64,000 nucleotides of DNA, from positions 62,001 to 126,000 of the forward strand of contig NZ_JAJOMX010000004.1 of the NCBI RefSeq assembly GCF_024699925.1, read 5' to 3'. The DNA is from Mesorhizobium sp. J428. Its GTDB lineage: Bacteria; Pseudomonadota; Alphaproteobacteria; Rhizobiales; Rhizobiaceae. Below the pieces are notes generated by a model. That model did no database searches, was not told where the DNA came from, and saw nothing but the letters and a program-made list of their open reading frames with translations. The stretch's first letter is position 1. Each line of letters begins with the position of its first letter. A program made the position numbers and the translations under genes. This document shows positions 54,491 through 62,577 of the stretch, one piece after another.

Positions 54491-56632
54491 ATGGCAAAGG
54501 CCATTCAGAAGATCGCAATGAACGCCGCGGAGAACATCCCCTACGACAAGCTCGTCCTGTCGCAGAAGAATGTCCGCCGTATCAAGGACGGCGTGTCCAT
54601 CGAGCAGCTTGCCGACGACATCGGACGACGCAAGCTGTTGCAGAGCCTGAACATCCGTCCTGTTCTTAACGAAAGCGGAGAGGAGACCGGCACATTCGAA
54701 GTGCCGGCCGGGGGTCGCCGATATCTCGCGCTCGGCATGCTCATCAAGCAGAAGCGCCTGGCAAAGACCGAAGCCATTCCCTGCATCGTCAATCGGGCGG
54801 CAACCACCTCGTCCGAGGAAGACTCACTCGCCGAGAATGTCCATCGCGAGAACCTGCATCCACTCGATCAGTTCCGGGCCTTCAAGGCTCTGGGCGACCA
54901 GGGCCTCGACGTCGAGGAGATCGCGGCCCGTTTCTTCGTGTCGGCTGCGACCGTGAAGCAGCGCCTGAAGCTTGCCTCGGTCTCCCCGAAGCTGCTCGAA
55001 CTCTACGAACAGGATGAAATCCGCCTCGAGCAGATCATGGCGTTCTCGATCTCGGACGACCATGCGCGTCAGGAGCAGGTCTGGGAACGAGTTTCCAGCT
55101 CGCATATGCAGGAGCCCTACTACATCAGGCGCCTGCTGACGGAGACCACGGTGCACGCCGACGATCGACGCGCCGTCTATGTCGGCGCAGAAGCTTATGA
55201 GGCGGCCGGCGGCGTCATCCTGCGTGACCTCTTCGAGCAGGATTCCGGCGGCTGGTTCCAGGATGCGGCTCTTCTCGAACAGCTGGTCTTCGACAAGCTG
55301 AAGGTGGATGCCGAAGCCATCCGCGCCGACGGCTGGAAGTGGGTCGAAGCGGCGATCAGCTTTCCCTATGGCCACACCTCCGGCATGCGGCGCGTCTATG
55401 CCGAGCCGGCGGAGCTGAGTGCGGAGGAGATCGCCCGCTACGACGCCGTGAAGGCCGAGTACGACAAGCTCGACGCCGAATATGCCGAGGCCGAGGACGC
55501 CGACGAGGAGATCGAGAACAAGCTTGATCAGCTCGGTGCCGAACTTGACGCCTTCAGCGATCGTCCCCAAGCATACGATCCCGCCCAGAAGGCCATTGCC
55601 GGTGCGTTTGTCACGCTCGGCGCCAATGGTCAGCTTCAGGTCGAGGCAGGGTTCGTCCGACCCGAGGACGAACCACGGGTCGAAACGGACGATGACGAGG
55701 AGGCGGACGGCGAGGATCGCACCGCTCCGCACGACGACAGTGCCGATGGCATCGTCGTCAATGGCCGTTCCGTAAACGGTGCATCCGACGGCGCCGAAGA
55801 ACCTGAGGACGAAGGCGTCAAGCCGCTGCCCGACCGCCTTGTTTTCGATCTAACCGTACAGAAGACGCTCGCGCTACGCAATGCGCTCGCGAGCGATCCT
55901 GACATCGCCTTCGTCGCGGTCCTCCATGCCCTCGTGCTGCAGGTGTTTTTCCGGTTCGCCCCGGACAGTTGCCTCGAGATCAGCATGAAGAGCAACAGTT
56001 TCGGTCAGGTCCAGGGTCTTGCCGAGACATCCTGGGTGAAGGAGATCGCCGAGCGGCATGAAGCCTGGGACAAGGATATGCCTGAGAGCGATAAGCTGTG
56101 GGACTTCCTCCTCGGTCTCGACGAGGCGAGCCGCAAGGCTCTGTTCGCGCACTGCGCGTCGCTCTCGCTCAACGCCGTCGTGGAGCCTTGGAACAGGCGG
56201 CAGGGAGCGCTCGCTCATGCCGATACACTGGCCACCACGCTTGGCTTCGACATGGTCGCTGCCGGTTGGGAGCCGACCGTCGACAATTATCTCGGCCGCG
56301 TCACCAAGGCTCGGATCGTTCAGGCGGTTCGCGAAGCCCGTGGCGAGGACTCCGCGCCACTGATCGACCACATGAAGAAGGACCTCATGGCACGTGAGGC
56401 TGCCCGTCTCCTCGAAGGATCGAACTGGCTGCCGGAGCCGCTGCGTCTCGAAGCGAGCGAGGCCGTTGTCGACATCAGTGAGGACGCCGTCGGCGACATT
56501 CCCGGGGAACCCGATCTCGACACCGATGCGGCCGAATTGCCGGCCTTCCTCGCCGGCGATGCGGACGCGGTGGCCGATGAGTCGACGTCCAGCGCCGACG
56601 AAGCGACGGACAGCCTTCAGGCCGCCGAGTAA
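54491..56632 (+). CDS. Large ParB/Spo0J-family protein
   Basis: 713 residues. The ParB N-terminal domain spans about residues 14-125 (IPYDKLVLSQKNVRRIKDGVSIEQLADDI, GGRRYLALGML, LAENVHRENLHPLDQFRAF). A KorB-type HTH follows (VEEIAARFFVSAATVKQRLKLASVSPKLLELY). Then come a long helical region, an acidic stretch EYAEAEDADEEIENK near 320, another acidic linker near 395-430 and a C-terminal domain with WNRRQGALAHADTLATTLGFDMVAAGW. It is about twice the size of a partition ParB, and no parA is adjacent, so a regulatory or nuclease-like role is as likely as partition. A GA-rich leader precedes ATG 54491. Confidence 0.88.
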   Translation: MAKAIQKIAMNAAENIPYDKLVLSQKNVRRIKDGVSIEQLADDIGRRKLLQSLNIRPVLNESGEETGTFEVPAGGRRYLALGMLIKQKRLAKTEAIPCIVNRAATTSSEEDSLAENVHRENLHPLDQFRAFKALGDQGLDVEEIAARFFVSAATVKQRLKLASVSPKLLELYEQDEIRLEQIMAFSISDDHARQEQVWERVSSSHMQEPYYIRRLLTETTVHADDRRAVYVGAEAYEAAGGVILRDLFEQDSGGWFQDAALLEQLVFDKLKVDAEAIRADGWKWVEAAISFPYGHTSGMRRVYAEPAELSAEEIARYDAVKAEYDKLDAEYAEAEDADEEIENKLDQLGAELDAFSDRPQAYDPAQKAIAGAFVTLGANGQLQVEAGFVRPEDEPRVETDDDEEADGEDRTAPHDDSADGIVVNGRSVNGASDGAEEPEDEGVKPLPDRLVFDLTVQKTLALRNALASDPDIAFVAVLHALVLQVFFRFAPDSCLEISMKSNSFGQVQGLAETSWVKEIAERHEAWDKDMPESDKLWDFLLGLDEASRKALFAHCASLSLNAVVEPWNRRQGALAHADTLATTLGFDMVAAGWEPTVDNYLGRVTKARIVQAVREARGEDSAPLIDHMKKDLMAREAARLLEGSNWLPEPLRLEASEAVVDISEDAVGDIPGEPDLDTDAAELPAFLAGDADAVADESTSSADEATDSLQAAE

Positions 56633-56651
56633 TCGACCTCCCGATCCGCAC

Positions 56652-56677
56652 AGGGCCCGGCACATTCGCCGGGCCCT
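56652..56677. terminator. Hairpin AGGGCCCGGC-N6-GCCGGGCCCT after the ParB-like gene
   Basis: A perfect 10-bp stem with loop ACATTC, followed by TCCTGTTT. A similar GCCCGGC/GCCGGGC hairpin recurs at 57719-57744 and 59697-59713, each between a stop and the next ribosome site. Probably a terminator or attenuator. Confidence 0.65.
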
Positions 56678-56706
56678 TCCTGTTTCCAGACTTGGAGAAA
56701 CCCGCA

Positions 56707-57183
56707 ATGTCCGCACATATCATCCACGACGCCGCGCACCTAGGCAGCACCATCCGCTACAGCGACGGCGCCGCGAAACCGCCATCGCGCTTTACGAAGA
56801 AGCTCGCCGCCTGGGAGAGCCGCAACGGCGTCGGCCGCCTCGTCAAGAAGGAACCGCCGCAGACGCGCACGACCTATTGCTCGCCGGCCTGTTTCACCCT
56901 GCACGAGGGTGATTTCGGGCAGGGCGGCATCATCGTCGTTTCGGTCAGACGCACCTATTCCGTCGACAGCAACCTGCGTTTCGAGATCGTCGAGCGTCCC
57001 AGGATCGGCATGGTCCGAGTCCTGCAGGCGCTCGGCGACAGCCCGGAACTTCTACATCTCGCTGAGAACCGCGAGGCGGCCGAACGCTGGCTCGCCAGCA
57101 ACGCCTACAGCCGAGCCTATCTCGAAGAGGTCACGGCCGACGAGGTCGGCGCGGATGTCGTCGAGGGCCGCACGGCCGCCTGA
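56707..57183 (+). CDS. Hypothetical plasmid protein
   Basis: 158 residues. TTGGAGAAA precedes ATG 56707; an in-frame extension to 56692 has no ribosome site. The sequence has PSRFTKKLAAWESRNGVGRLVKKEPPQTRTTYCSPACFTLHEGDF, with a C-x3-C pair, then VSVRRTYSVDSNLRFEIVERPRIGMVRVLQALGDS. No family was recognised. It follows the ParB-like gene and its hairpin. Confidence 0.7.
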   Translation: MSAHIIHDAAHLGSTIRYSDGAAKPPSRFTKKLAAWESRNGVGRLVKKEPPQTRTTYCSPACFTLHEGDFGQGGIIVVSVRRTYSVDSNLRFEIVERPRIGMVRVLQALGDSPELLHLAENREAAERWLASNAYSRAYLEEVTADEVGADVVEGRTAA

Positions 57184-57254
57184 CCTTTCACCTCGGAGAA
57201 CCAACGATGACCGGTCCGGGATCGCGCTAGCGATCGCCGGGCCTGTTCCGTTTC

Positions 57255-57659
57255 ATGGGGATCGACATGTTCGACTGGAACAGAAGCTGCTCCTATGACG
57301 AGCAGCAGAAGAGACGTTTTCACACGACGGCCCGTTCGCGGTTGAAGAAGCTCGCCGCGGAGCTTGCACTGCCGCCGGGCAGCTATGACCTGCGCTCGAA
57401 CAAGGCAGGCATCGCGGTTTCCGGCGAAATCACCCTGCACCATGACCGCGCTTACATCCAGGTTGGCCAGTTCGGGCTGTCATCGGGCCACGGTATCCTG
57501 ATCCGGACCTGCAAGGGTCGCAAGGACTATACAGGTGGGGCCAATCACTTCGTCGCGCTCGGCATGCTCGACGACATCCCGGCGCTCGCCGCAGCCGTGC
57601 GCGCCGTCACCGGCGTCGGTCGAGACGGTGCTCTTTCAGCCAGCCGTCGCGCTGCCTGA
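57255..57659 (+). CDS. Hypothetical plasmid protein
   Basis: 134 residues. ATG 57255 (MGIDMFDWNR; a second ATG is 4 codons in). QKRRFHTTARSRLKKLAAELALPPGSYDLRSNKAGIAVSGEITLHHDRAYIQVGQ suggests a basic N-terminal helix and a beta-rich core; the end LDDIPALAAAVRAVTGV is helical. No family was recognised. The 71 bases upstream contain another GC-rich hairpin (about 57209-57240). Confidence 0.7.
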   Translation: MGIDMFDWNRSCSYDEQQKRRFHTTARSRLKKLAAELALPPGSYDLRSNKAGIAVSGEITLHHDRAYIQVGQFGLSSGHGILIRTCKGRKDYTGGANHFVALGMLDDIPALAAAVRAVTGVGRDGALSASRRAA

Positions 57660-57718
57660 ACCTGGCAGACGTCTGACGCCGATCACGACCGATCCCAGTG
57701 ACCACGTCAAATTCATCC

Positions 57719-57744
57719 TGAGCCCGGCCATCGCGCCGGGCTCA
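57719..57744. terminator. Hairpin TGAGCCCGGC-N6-GCCGGGCTCA
   Basis: A perfect 10-bp stem, loop CATCGC, followed by GTCGTTTC, between the 57255 gene and the DUF1419 gene. Same core as the hairpins at 56652 and 59697. Confidence 0.65.
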
Positions 57745-57795
57745 GTCGTTTCAGGTCGCGCACCACGCCGTCGACCTGCGCTCAGGAGGAACCCC

Positions 57796-58401
57796 ATGAC
57801 TTCACACCCACCTTTCCGGAAGGTGCTCCACGGCGTCGCAACGCGCGAGCAGATGTTCCACCTCTTCAACCGACACAACGACACTCCTGGTGTCGATCCT
57901 GTTTCCGGCACGCCTTACGCCGGCGAGTGGCTCGAGATTGCCGCCGAACAGTACCACTTCATGCTCGCTCTCCTGCCGCCGCTTTTCATGCGAACCGGCA
58001 TGTTCGGCATGTCGGAATTCAAGGCTGGCAACGTCACCAGCGTATTTTTCGCGATCAGGATCCGTGGCCGCGAACGCTGGTTCCACGGCTTTTGCGACCT
58101 CTCCGACAAGCACAGCCCCGATACGATGCGGGCGGCCATCATCGCCCACGAGACGGGATCGGCCGACAGCATGACCCGCGAGGAAAAGCTCGAGGCAATC
58201 TGGAACGCCACCCGTCCGGACTTCAAGGGTATCGCCGGCGAAGCCAATCCCCATGCATGGCCCGGCGAACACCACGGCAAGCGCACGATCCTTATCGACG
58301 GAGGCCGCCACGGCACGATCCTGAAATTGCTCGGGGACCTCTCGGACGAGGAGATCGACAGGTGCATGCCGGCGATCCGTGCACGACGCACTGAAAGGTG
58401 A
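57796..58401 (+). CDS. DUF1419 family protein
   Basis: 201 residues. AGGAGGA stands five bases before ATG 57796. The core reads REQMFHLFNRHNDTPGVDPVSGTPYAGEWLEIAAEQYHFMLALLPPLFMRTGMFGMSEFKAGNVTSVFFAI, followed by FHGFCDLSDKHSPDTMRAAI: the DUF1419 pattern. The family is found on rhizobial and related plasmids and has no assigned function. Eight bases separate it from the next gene, so they are probably co-transcribed. Confidence 0.82.
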   Translation: MTSHPPFRKVLHGVATREQMFHLFNRHNDTPGVDPVSGTPYAGEWLEIAAEQYHFMLALLPPLFMRTGMFGMSEFKAGNVTSVFFAIRIRGRERWFHGFCDLSDKHSPDTMRAAIIAHETGSADSMTREEKLEAIWNATRPDFKGIAGEANPHAWPGEHHGKRTILIDGGRHGTILKLLGDLSDEEIDRCMPAIRARRTER

Positions 58402-58409
58402 GGAGTTCA

Positions 58410-58850
58410 ATGATGCAGCCCCGTCGTAAGCAGCCACGATCGGCCGCGACAAATGCCAATGAGGCGCATTCGACTTACACCGCCGGCCTGGGCGTCCCTG
58501 ATCGTCGCCGATACCGACGCACACCGCCCGGTGCGCCGACGGTCGCCGATCTCGTCCGACCCGGAGACAAGGTCGCGACCTCATACAGCACCGGCGGTGT
58601 CGTGATCGCGGTAAAGGAGTATTTCTACGCGGCGCCAACCGGCGAGACGCTGTCTCATTTCACCATCGTCTATGTGCCGCCCGATCGGGCGGCGAAGGTT
58701 CGCGATTCCGACCGTCACTGGATCAATGAATGTGTCGCCGTCGGCGACCGCATCCTGATGCTGTTCGAGGCCAATACGGACGAAGTCTTCGTCGTTGACC
58801 GAATCCGACCGGCCGACACGCGACCGTCCCGGACCATTCTGATCTCATAG
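58410..58850 (+). CDS. Hypothetical plasmid protein
   Basis: 146 residues, GTGAGGAG upstream. The N-terminal 40 residues are basic and Arg/Pro-rich (QPRRKQPRSAATNANEAHS...DRRRYRRTPPGAP). The rest looks like a small beta domain: VRPGDKVATSYSTGGVVIAVKEYFY, HFTIVYVPPDRAAKVRDSDRHWINECVAVGDRILMLF. No family was recognised; a nucleic-acid binder is possible from its charge. Confidence 0.68.
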   Translation: MMQPRRKQPRSAATNANEAHSTYTAGLGVPDRRRYRRTPPGAPTVADLVRPGDKVATSYSTGGVVIAVKEYFYAAPTGETLSHFTIVYVPPDRAAKVRDSDRHWINECVAVGDRILMLFEANTDEVFVVDRIRPADTRPSRTILIS

Positions 58851-58943
58851 GCGCCTCGACGCATGCCACCACGCTGCACCGGGCGCGCCGGCACCTCGGT
58901 GATCGCAGGCGCGTACTCGATTGATTCACGAAAGGAACCCGCC

Positions 58944-59657
58944 ATGGCCAAAAAGACCTTCTTCGCCGCCTTCGTTATCGACGAGGAGGCGTACACGCCG
59001 GAACCCGGTCCGGAGGATCGCCACTTTGTCGTTGCCGATCTCGCACAATCGAGTTTTGGCGAGCAGTACGGCGTTTCGAGCTTCATCGTCTGGGAATCCG
59101 TCGAAGACCTGATCACCGACCATCGACAGCAAGGCCCGATCACGGTCGACTATCTGCTCGGCGAGGACATCTGCGCCGACTCTGTCGCCGTCAATCGCAA
59201 CACGTCGGAGAAGGGCGTGGTGACACCGCTGGCCGCTCCCGGCCCGTCCTTCCGCGATCACCTGTCGCCCGCGATGCGTGACACGCTCGCCTTCGAGTAT
59301 TTCGAAGTGAGGCCCTGCATCGAGCGCGATCGTCAGGTGACGTCCTACCGCGACGAGGATGAGTTCGCTGACGAACTCGCCAGGACGCAGAAGGGCGCCA
59401 AGGAGTTCCGCGCCTTCTGGTCCCTTTATGGCGTGGACAGAAGCTCCACCACCGCGATCGGCGACTTCATCTCGAAAGACGCTGCCCATGAGGTGATGAA
59501 CGCGATCCTCGCCGTTCCGGCGGCGGTGCGCAACGCTGTCAGTGCGGAGATTTCCGCTCGACGCCAGAACGGCGCCGCCGTTGAACAAGCTGCACGATCT
59601 GCGGCCGATTGGCTCGACGACATGATCAACCAGTCCTCGAGCGATCAGCGGATCTGA
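58944..59657 (+). CDS. Hypothetical plasmid protein
   Basis: 237 residues. GAAAGGA precedes ATG 58944. The first half is acidic and beta-rich (KTFFAAFVIDEEAYTPEPGPEDRHFVVADLAQSSFGEQYGVSSFIVWESVEDL). The second half is helical, with EDEFADELARTQKGAKEFRAFWSLYGVDRSSTTAIGDF and a C-terminal AAVEQAARSAADWLDDMINQ. No known domain was recognised. A hairpin of the recurrent type follows at 59697. Confidence 0.7.
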   Translation: MAKKTFFAAFVIDEEAYTPEPGPEDRHFVVADLAQSSFGEQYGVSSFIVWESVEDLITDHRQQGPITVDYLLGEDICADSVAVNRNTSEKGVVTPLAAPGPSFRDHLSPAMRDTLAFEYFEVRPCIERDRQVTSYRDEDEFADELARTQKGAKEFRAFWSLYGVDRSSTTAIGDFISKDAAHEVMNAILAVPAAVRNAVSAEISARRQNGAAVEQAARSAADWLDDMINQSSSDQRI

Positions 59658-59696
59658 CGGTCCGCCTGATCACCTTCTTCAAACCCGCCTCTCGAT

Positions 59697-59713
59697 GCCC
59701 GGCCTCGCCGGGC
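59697..59713. terminator. Hairpin GCCCGGC-CTC-GCCGGGC
   Basis: A 7-bp stem with a 3-base loop, followed by TTTCGCATTT, between the genes at 58944 and 59762. Third member of the recurrent hairpin set. Confidence 0.6.
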
Positions 59714-59761
59714 TTTCGCATTTCTGGGGCCGCACACGCGGCCTAGTAAGGGAGAAACCCC

Positions 59762-60145
59762 ATGTCACGCCTCAATGATCCGGAGAACTTCCGCGGCCGC
59801 GTCAACTATGCGGCCAAGATCATCGCCTACGGACGAAGCCCAACCCGCGCCCTCGACAATTGCTTCGAGAATTATGATGGCGACGAAGTAGCGACGGCGA
59901 TCCTGCGACGTTCGCGCAAGAACGCGCGTCTCGCGGCTAACCTCCAGCGCTATCCGAGTCTCTCTTGCATCGAAGTTGCGGCCAATCGGCTCGCCGATGT
60001 TCCCACGCGCAAGCTGGCGGACGTTGCCCGGCAAACGCGTGCGCGCCGCAAGTCTGCGTTCGACGCCTGGTTTGAACAGCAGCGCAAGGCCGATGCTCCA
60101 GCCGATCGAGACCCAATCATCGCCGATGCGAAGAGCACGTCATGA
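59762..60145 (+). CDS. Hypothetical plasmid protein
   Basis: 127 residues. AAGGGAGAAACCCC precedes ATG 59762. Mostly helical and basic: NFRGRVNYAAKIIAYGRSPTRALDNCFENYDGDEVATAILRRSRKNARLAANLQRYPSL, then RKLADVARQTRARRKSAFDAWFEQQRKAD. No family was recognised; its charge suggests a nucleic-acid-binding or accessory role, which is inference. Confidence 0.68.
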   Translation: MSRLNDPENFRGRVNYAAKIIAYGRSPTRALDNCFENYDGDEVATAILRRSRKNARLAANLQRYPSLSCIEVAANRLADVPTRKLADVARQTRARRKSAFDAWFEQQRKADAPADRDPIIADAKSTS

Positions 60146-60212
60146 CCCGTAATCCTGCCATCGCATCCCACCCGGCGCTCGTTGCTGTCGACCACCAGTA
60201 GCGAGGTCTTTC

Positions 60213-61217
60213 ATGCCGCTCACCCACCGACAACGGCATAGGCTGCAGGCCGCACTTGGCGGCCGTCTCATTGCCGTTTGCTACGGCGCCGGCGTCGATT
60301 CCACCACGATGCTGGTCGCCCTGAAACAGGCTGCCTTGCGCCCCGACATCATCACCTTCGCGGACCTGTCTGCCGAGAAGCCACCAACGCTTGAGCACCT
60401 CGATCGCATGGACCGAATTCTCGCCGAGTGGTCATGGCCCGCCATCACCCGATGCCGGAAAGAAACGCTTCCCGGAACGGACTATTCCGACCTCTACGGC
60501 AACTGCATTGCCAATGAGACGTTGCCGTCGCTGGCCTTCGGCCTCAAATCGTGCTCGATCAAATGGAAGCAAAAACCGCAGGACCAGGCGATCAAGGGCG
60601 CAAAATCGGGACCCAACGCGGCGCCGCCGCACCCCGTCTGGATCGACGCAAAGCGGCGTGGCGTTCGTATCGTCAAGCTGATCGGATACGATTGCGGCCG
60701 CGCGGACCTCCGTCGCTCCCGCAACTTGGCCGTTGCCGATGCGGATTTCGACTACGCCTACCCGCTCCAGATTCTGGGCTGGAACCGCGCTGATTGCGTG
60801 CGCACCATCACCGATGCGCTTGGCGCAGACATGGTTCCGATAAAATCCGCCTGCTTCTTTTGCCCGGCATCAAAAATCTGGGAACTGTGGTGGCTGGCGG
60901 CGTATCATCCCGATCTCCTCGAGCGCGCCCTGGTGCTTGAGCGCAATGCGCTCACCGGACGTCACAGCCGTTTCGATGAAGTCGAGTTCGGCGCCTCCTG
61001 GGACGCGCTCGTCCGCACTGCCGATCGCTTCCCTAGCACTTCCACCACCTTGGGACTCGGACGCAACTTCGCCTGGAACCAGTGGGCGCGGATCAACGGC
61101 GTCGTCGACGATGCATTCCGCGTGAAGCGCGGGGCCGAAGAACGCGTCCGCTTTCGCGCAATGGCCGACCAACTCCGGGGCGACGACAACGCGCTCGACG
61201 TCCGCTCCGTAGCCTGA
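60213..61217 (+). CDS. PP-loop ATPase, PAPS reductase/adenine nucleotide alpha hydrolase-like
   Basis: 334 residues. The PP-loop is YGAGVDSTT (residues 24-32), where the family usually has SGGxDS. DIITFADLSAEKPPTLEHLDRMD follows, then LKSCSIKWKQKP with Cys114 and, further on, SACFFCPASK with Cys214 and Cys217. Cys98 is also present. The C..KWK..P and CxxC pattern is shared with PAPS-reductase-like proteins that may hold an Fe-S cluster, including DndC of DNA phosphorothioation and many phage proteins. No dnd partners are adjacent. Role unknown; modification of nucleic acid or a nucleotide is plausible. Confidence 0.82.
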   Translation: MPLTHRQRHRLQAALGGRLIAVCYGAGVDSTTMLVALKQAALRPDIITFADLSAEKPPTLEHLDRMDRILAEWSWPAITRCRKETLPGTDYSDLYGNCIANETLPSLAFGLKSCSIKWKQKPQDQAIKGAKSGPNAAPPHPVWIDAKRRGVRIVKLIGYDCGRADLRRSRNLAVADADFDYAYPLQILGWNRADCVRTITDALGADMVPIKSACFFCPASKIWELWWLAAYHPDLLERALVLERNALTGRHSRFDEVEFGASWDALVRTADRFPSTSTTLGLGRNFAWNQWARINGVVDDAFRVKRGAEERVRFRAMADQLRGDDNALDVRSVA

Positions 61218-61368
61218 CTGGCGACGCGGTGCGGTGGTCGGTTCCGATCGCAGCTGACCCGAAACGATGTCGTCCAGCCGACCGAAATCCTCATCACCTT
61301 TCGTCTCACCTTTCGTCCTCGTCCGGCGCTCGCGCCGGATATCGCACGTTCACAGCAGGAGCATGGCA

Positions 61369-61791
61369 ATGCCCAAATTCACCGTAGAAAGCACGTACCA
61401 TCTGCCCGTCTATCGGCAACGCACCTACGATGCCGCGACGCCTGCCGAAGCCTGTCGTCAGGCCATCGAAGACGACGACTGGTCAGCCGAAAAATTCGAC
61501 TGCGAAATGGCCGGCGAGACCTACGTCACCGGCATCTGGTCCGGTGCGGATGCCGTCTACCGTGCCGACTCCGTGGCTGTGCCATCGCAGTTTCACGAGA
61601 TGGTTCAGCGCAAGGCAGGCCACTTCCAGGAGTTGTTCGATCAGCTCGCCTATGTCGCCCAACCAATGGGCCTGTCCAGGACCGACTTCGAGCGCTGGCT
61701 GCCGACGGCAATTGCCGCGGTCGAGAAGGCAAAGGCAATCATCGAGGAACGCCGTGATCCCTATGAGCAGACAGAGCCACCAGGGTCATGA
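61369..61791 (+). CDS. Hypothetical plasmid protein
   Basis: 140 residues. AGCAGGA gives good spacing for ATG 61369; ATG 61363 and the longer frame from 61267 are less likely. The N-terminal part FTVESTYHLPVYRQRTYDAATPAEACRQAIEDDDWSAEKFDCEMAGETYVTGIW is a recognisable small beta/alpha unit seen in plasmid proteins of this kind. The C-terminal half is helical, with HFQELFDQLAYVAQPMG. Function unknown. An inverted repeat TCCGGCG...CGCCGGA (61322-61339) lies upstream. Confidence 0.7.
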   Translation: MPKFTVESTYHLPVYRQRTYDAATPAEACRQAIEDDDWSAEKFDCEMAGETYVTGIWSGADAVYRADSVAVPSQFHEMVQRKAGHFQELFDQLAYVAQPMGLSRTDFERWLPTAIAAVEKAKAIIEERRDPYEQTEPPGS

Positions 61792-61824
61792 GCAGCACCG
61801 CCGCACGACCAGGAATCCGGCAGT

Positions 61825-62388
61825 TCACCGACGAAGGGCTTTTGGCAGCCGTCGCTTCCAACGCTGGCCACGCGGCAATGCTGGTTCGTCGCGACGCCTG
61901 GCACGTTTTCGAGACGACCGCGCAGGTTCCTCGGCAGCGCCTTCCGTCACGACCTCAGTGGGATGCGCTTCTGCATGGGTCGCATCGGCAACGGCATGCG
62001 CATCACCGTCGTCGGATGGAGCGTCGATGGCGGACTCGCTATTGTTAGCACGGTTGACCTCGACGACCGGATCGGGATCGCGATCCCCGGCCGGCTCAAG
62101 AATCCCCTCGGCAACGGCCAAAGGGTCTGCGGCTATAACCGAAAGGTCCAGGTCGCCCCAGATCGATCGCCGGTTTGCAAAACTGCCGCGCTTCTTCTTC
62201 ACTTCCACGACGAAAGGTCGCGTGGGCCGTCTCATAGACAGGTTCCTTGGTGAGAATCGATCCGTTTGCCCGATCCACCGATCATCTACTTCGGTCAGGC
62301 GCAGCCGTCCACCGGGCATATCGACGGTGTCAAGATGAGGACGATCCGCTCCGTCTGGTCGAGGCTTCATCGCTGAGGCGCGAAACAT
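61825..62388 (-). CDS. Hypothetical basic plasmid protein on the opposite strand
   Basis: 187 residues from ATG 62388 (an ATG at 62370 is possible). The centre RRPTRPFVVEVKKKRGSFANRRSIWGDLDLSVIA is the most protein-like part, and the C-terminus PARSSRKRARRRDEPALPRGQRWKRRLPKALRR is highly basic. It is the only minus-strand gene among its neighbours. I prefer it to the plus-strand frame 61788-62048 because of this central block. A DNA-binding or nucleoid role is a guess from charge only. Confidence 0.6.
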   Translation of the reverse strand: MFRASAMKPRPDGADRPHLDTVDMPGGRLRLTEVDDRWIGQTDRFSPRNLSMRRPTRPFVVEVKKKRGSFANRRSIWGDLDLSVIAADPLAVAEGILEPAGDRDPDPVVEVNRANNSESAIDAPSDDGDAHAVADATHAEAHPTEVVTEGAAEEPARSSRKRARRRDEPALPRGQRWKRRLPKALRR

Positions 62389-62577
62389 GAACCACCGAAA
62401 TACGGCTACCGCCCCGCTCGCCTGACCGAGCCCTCATGTAACAACCCCCAAAAGACCTCCTTTGCCCGCTCTTCGTTCCAGTCGCTGGAGGGAGAGCGGG
62501 GCCGTGAGGAGTGCGGCCGGCCGGGGCACAGAGAGTGCCGGCGGGGTCGGACACTCTCTTCCGCGAAGGACATCTCC

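Noticed and set aside
60213..61217. DndC of a DNA phosphorothioation system
   Set aside because: The PP-loop and Cys pattern are only generally similar and no dndA, B, D or E-like genes are adjacent.
61788..62048. Plus-strand frame with ATGA overlap to the preceding gene
   Set aside because: Tempting because of the overlap, but its translation is Arg/His-rich at the end and it is antisense to a more protein-like minus-strand gene (61825-62388). Not excluded completely.
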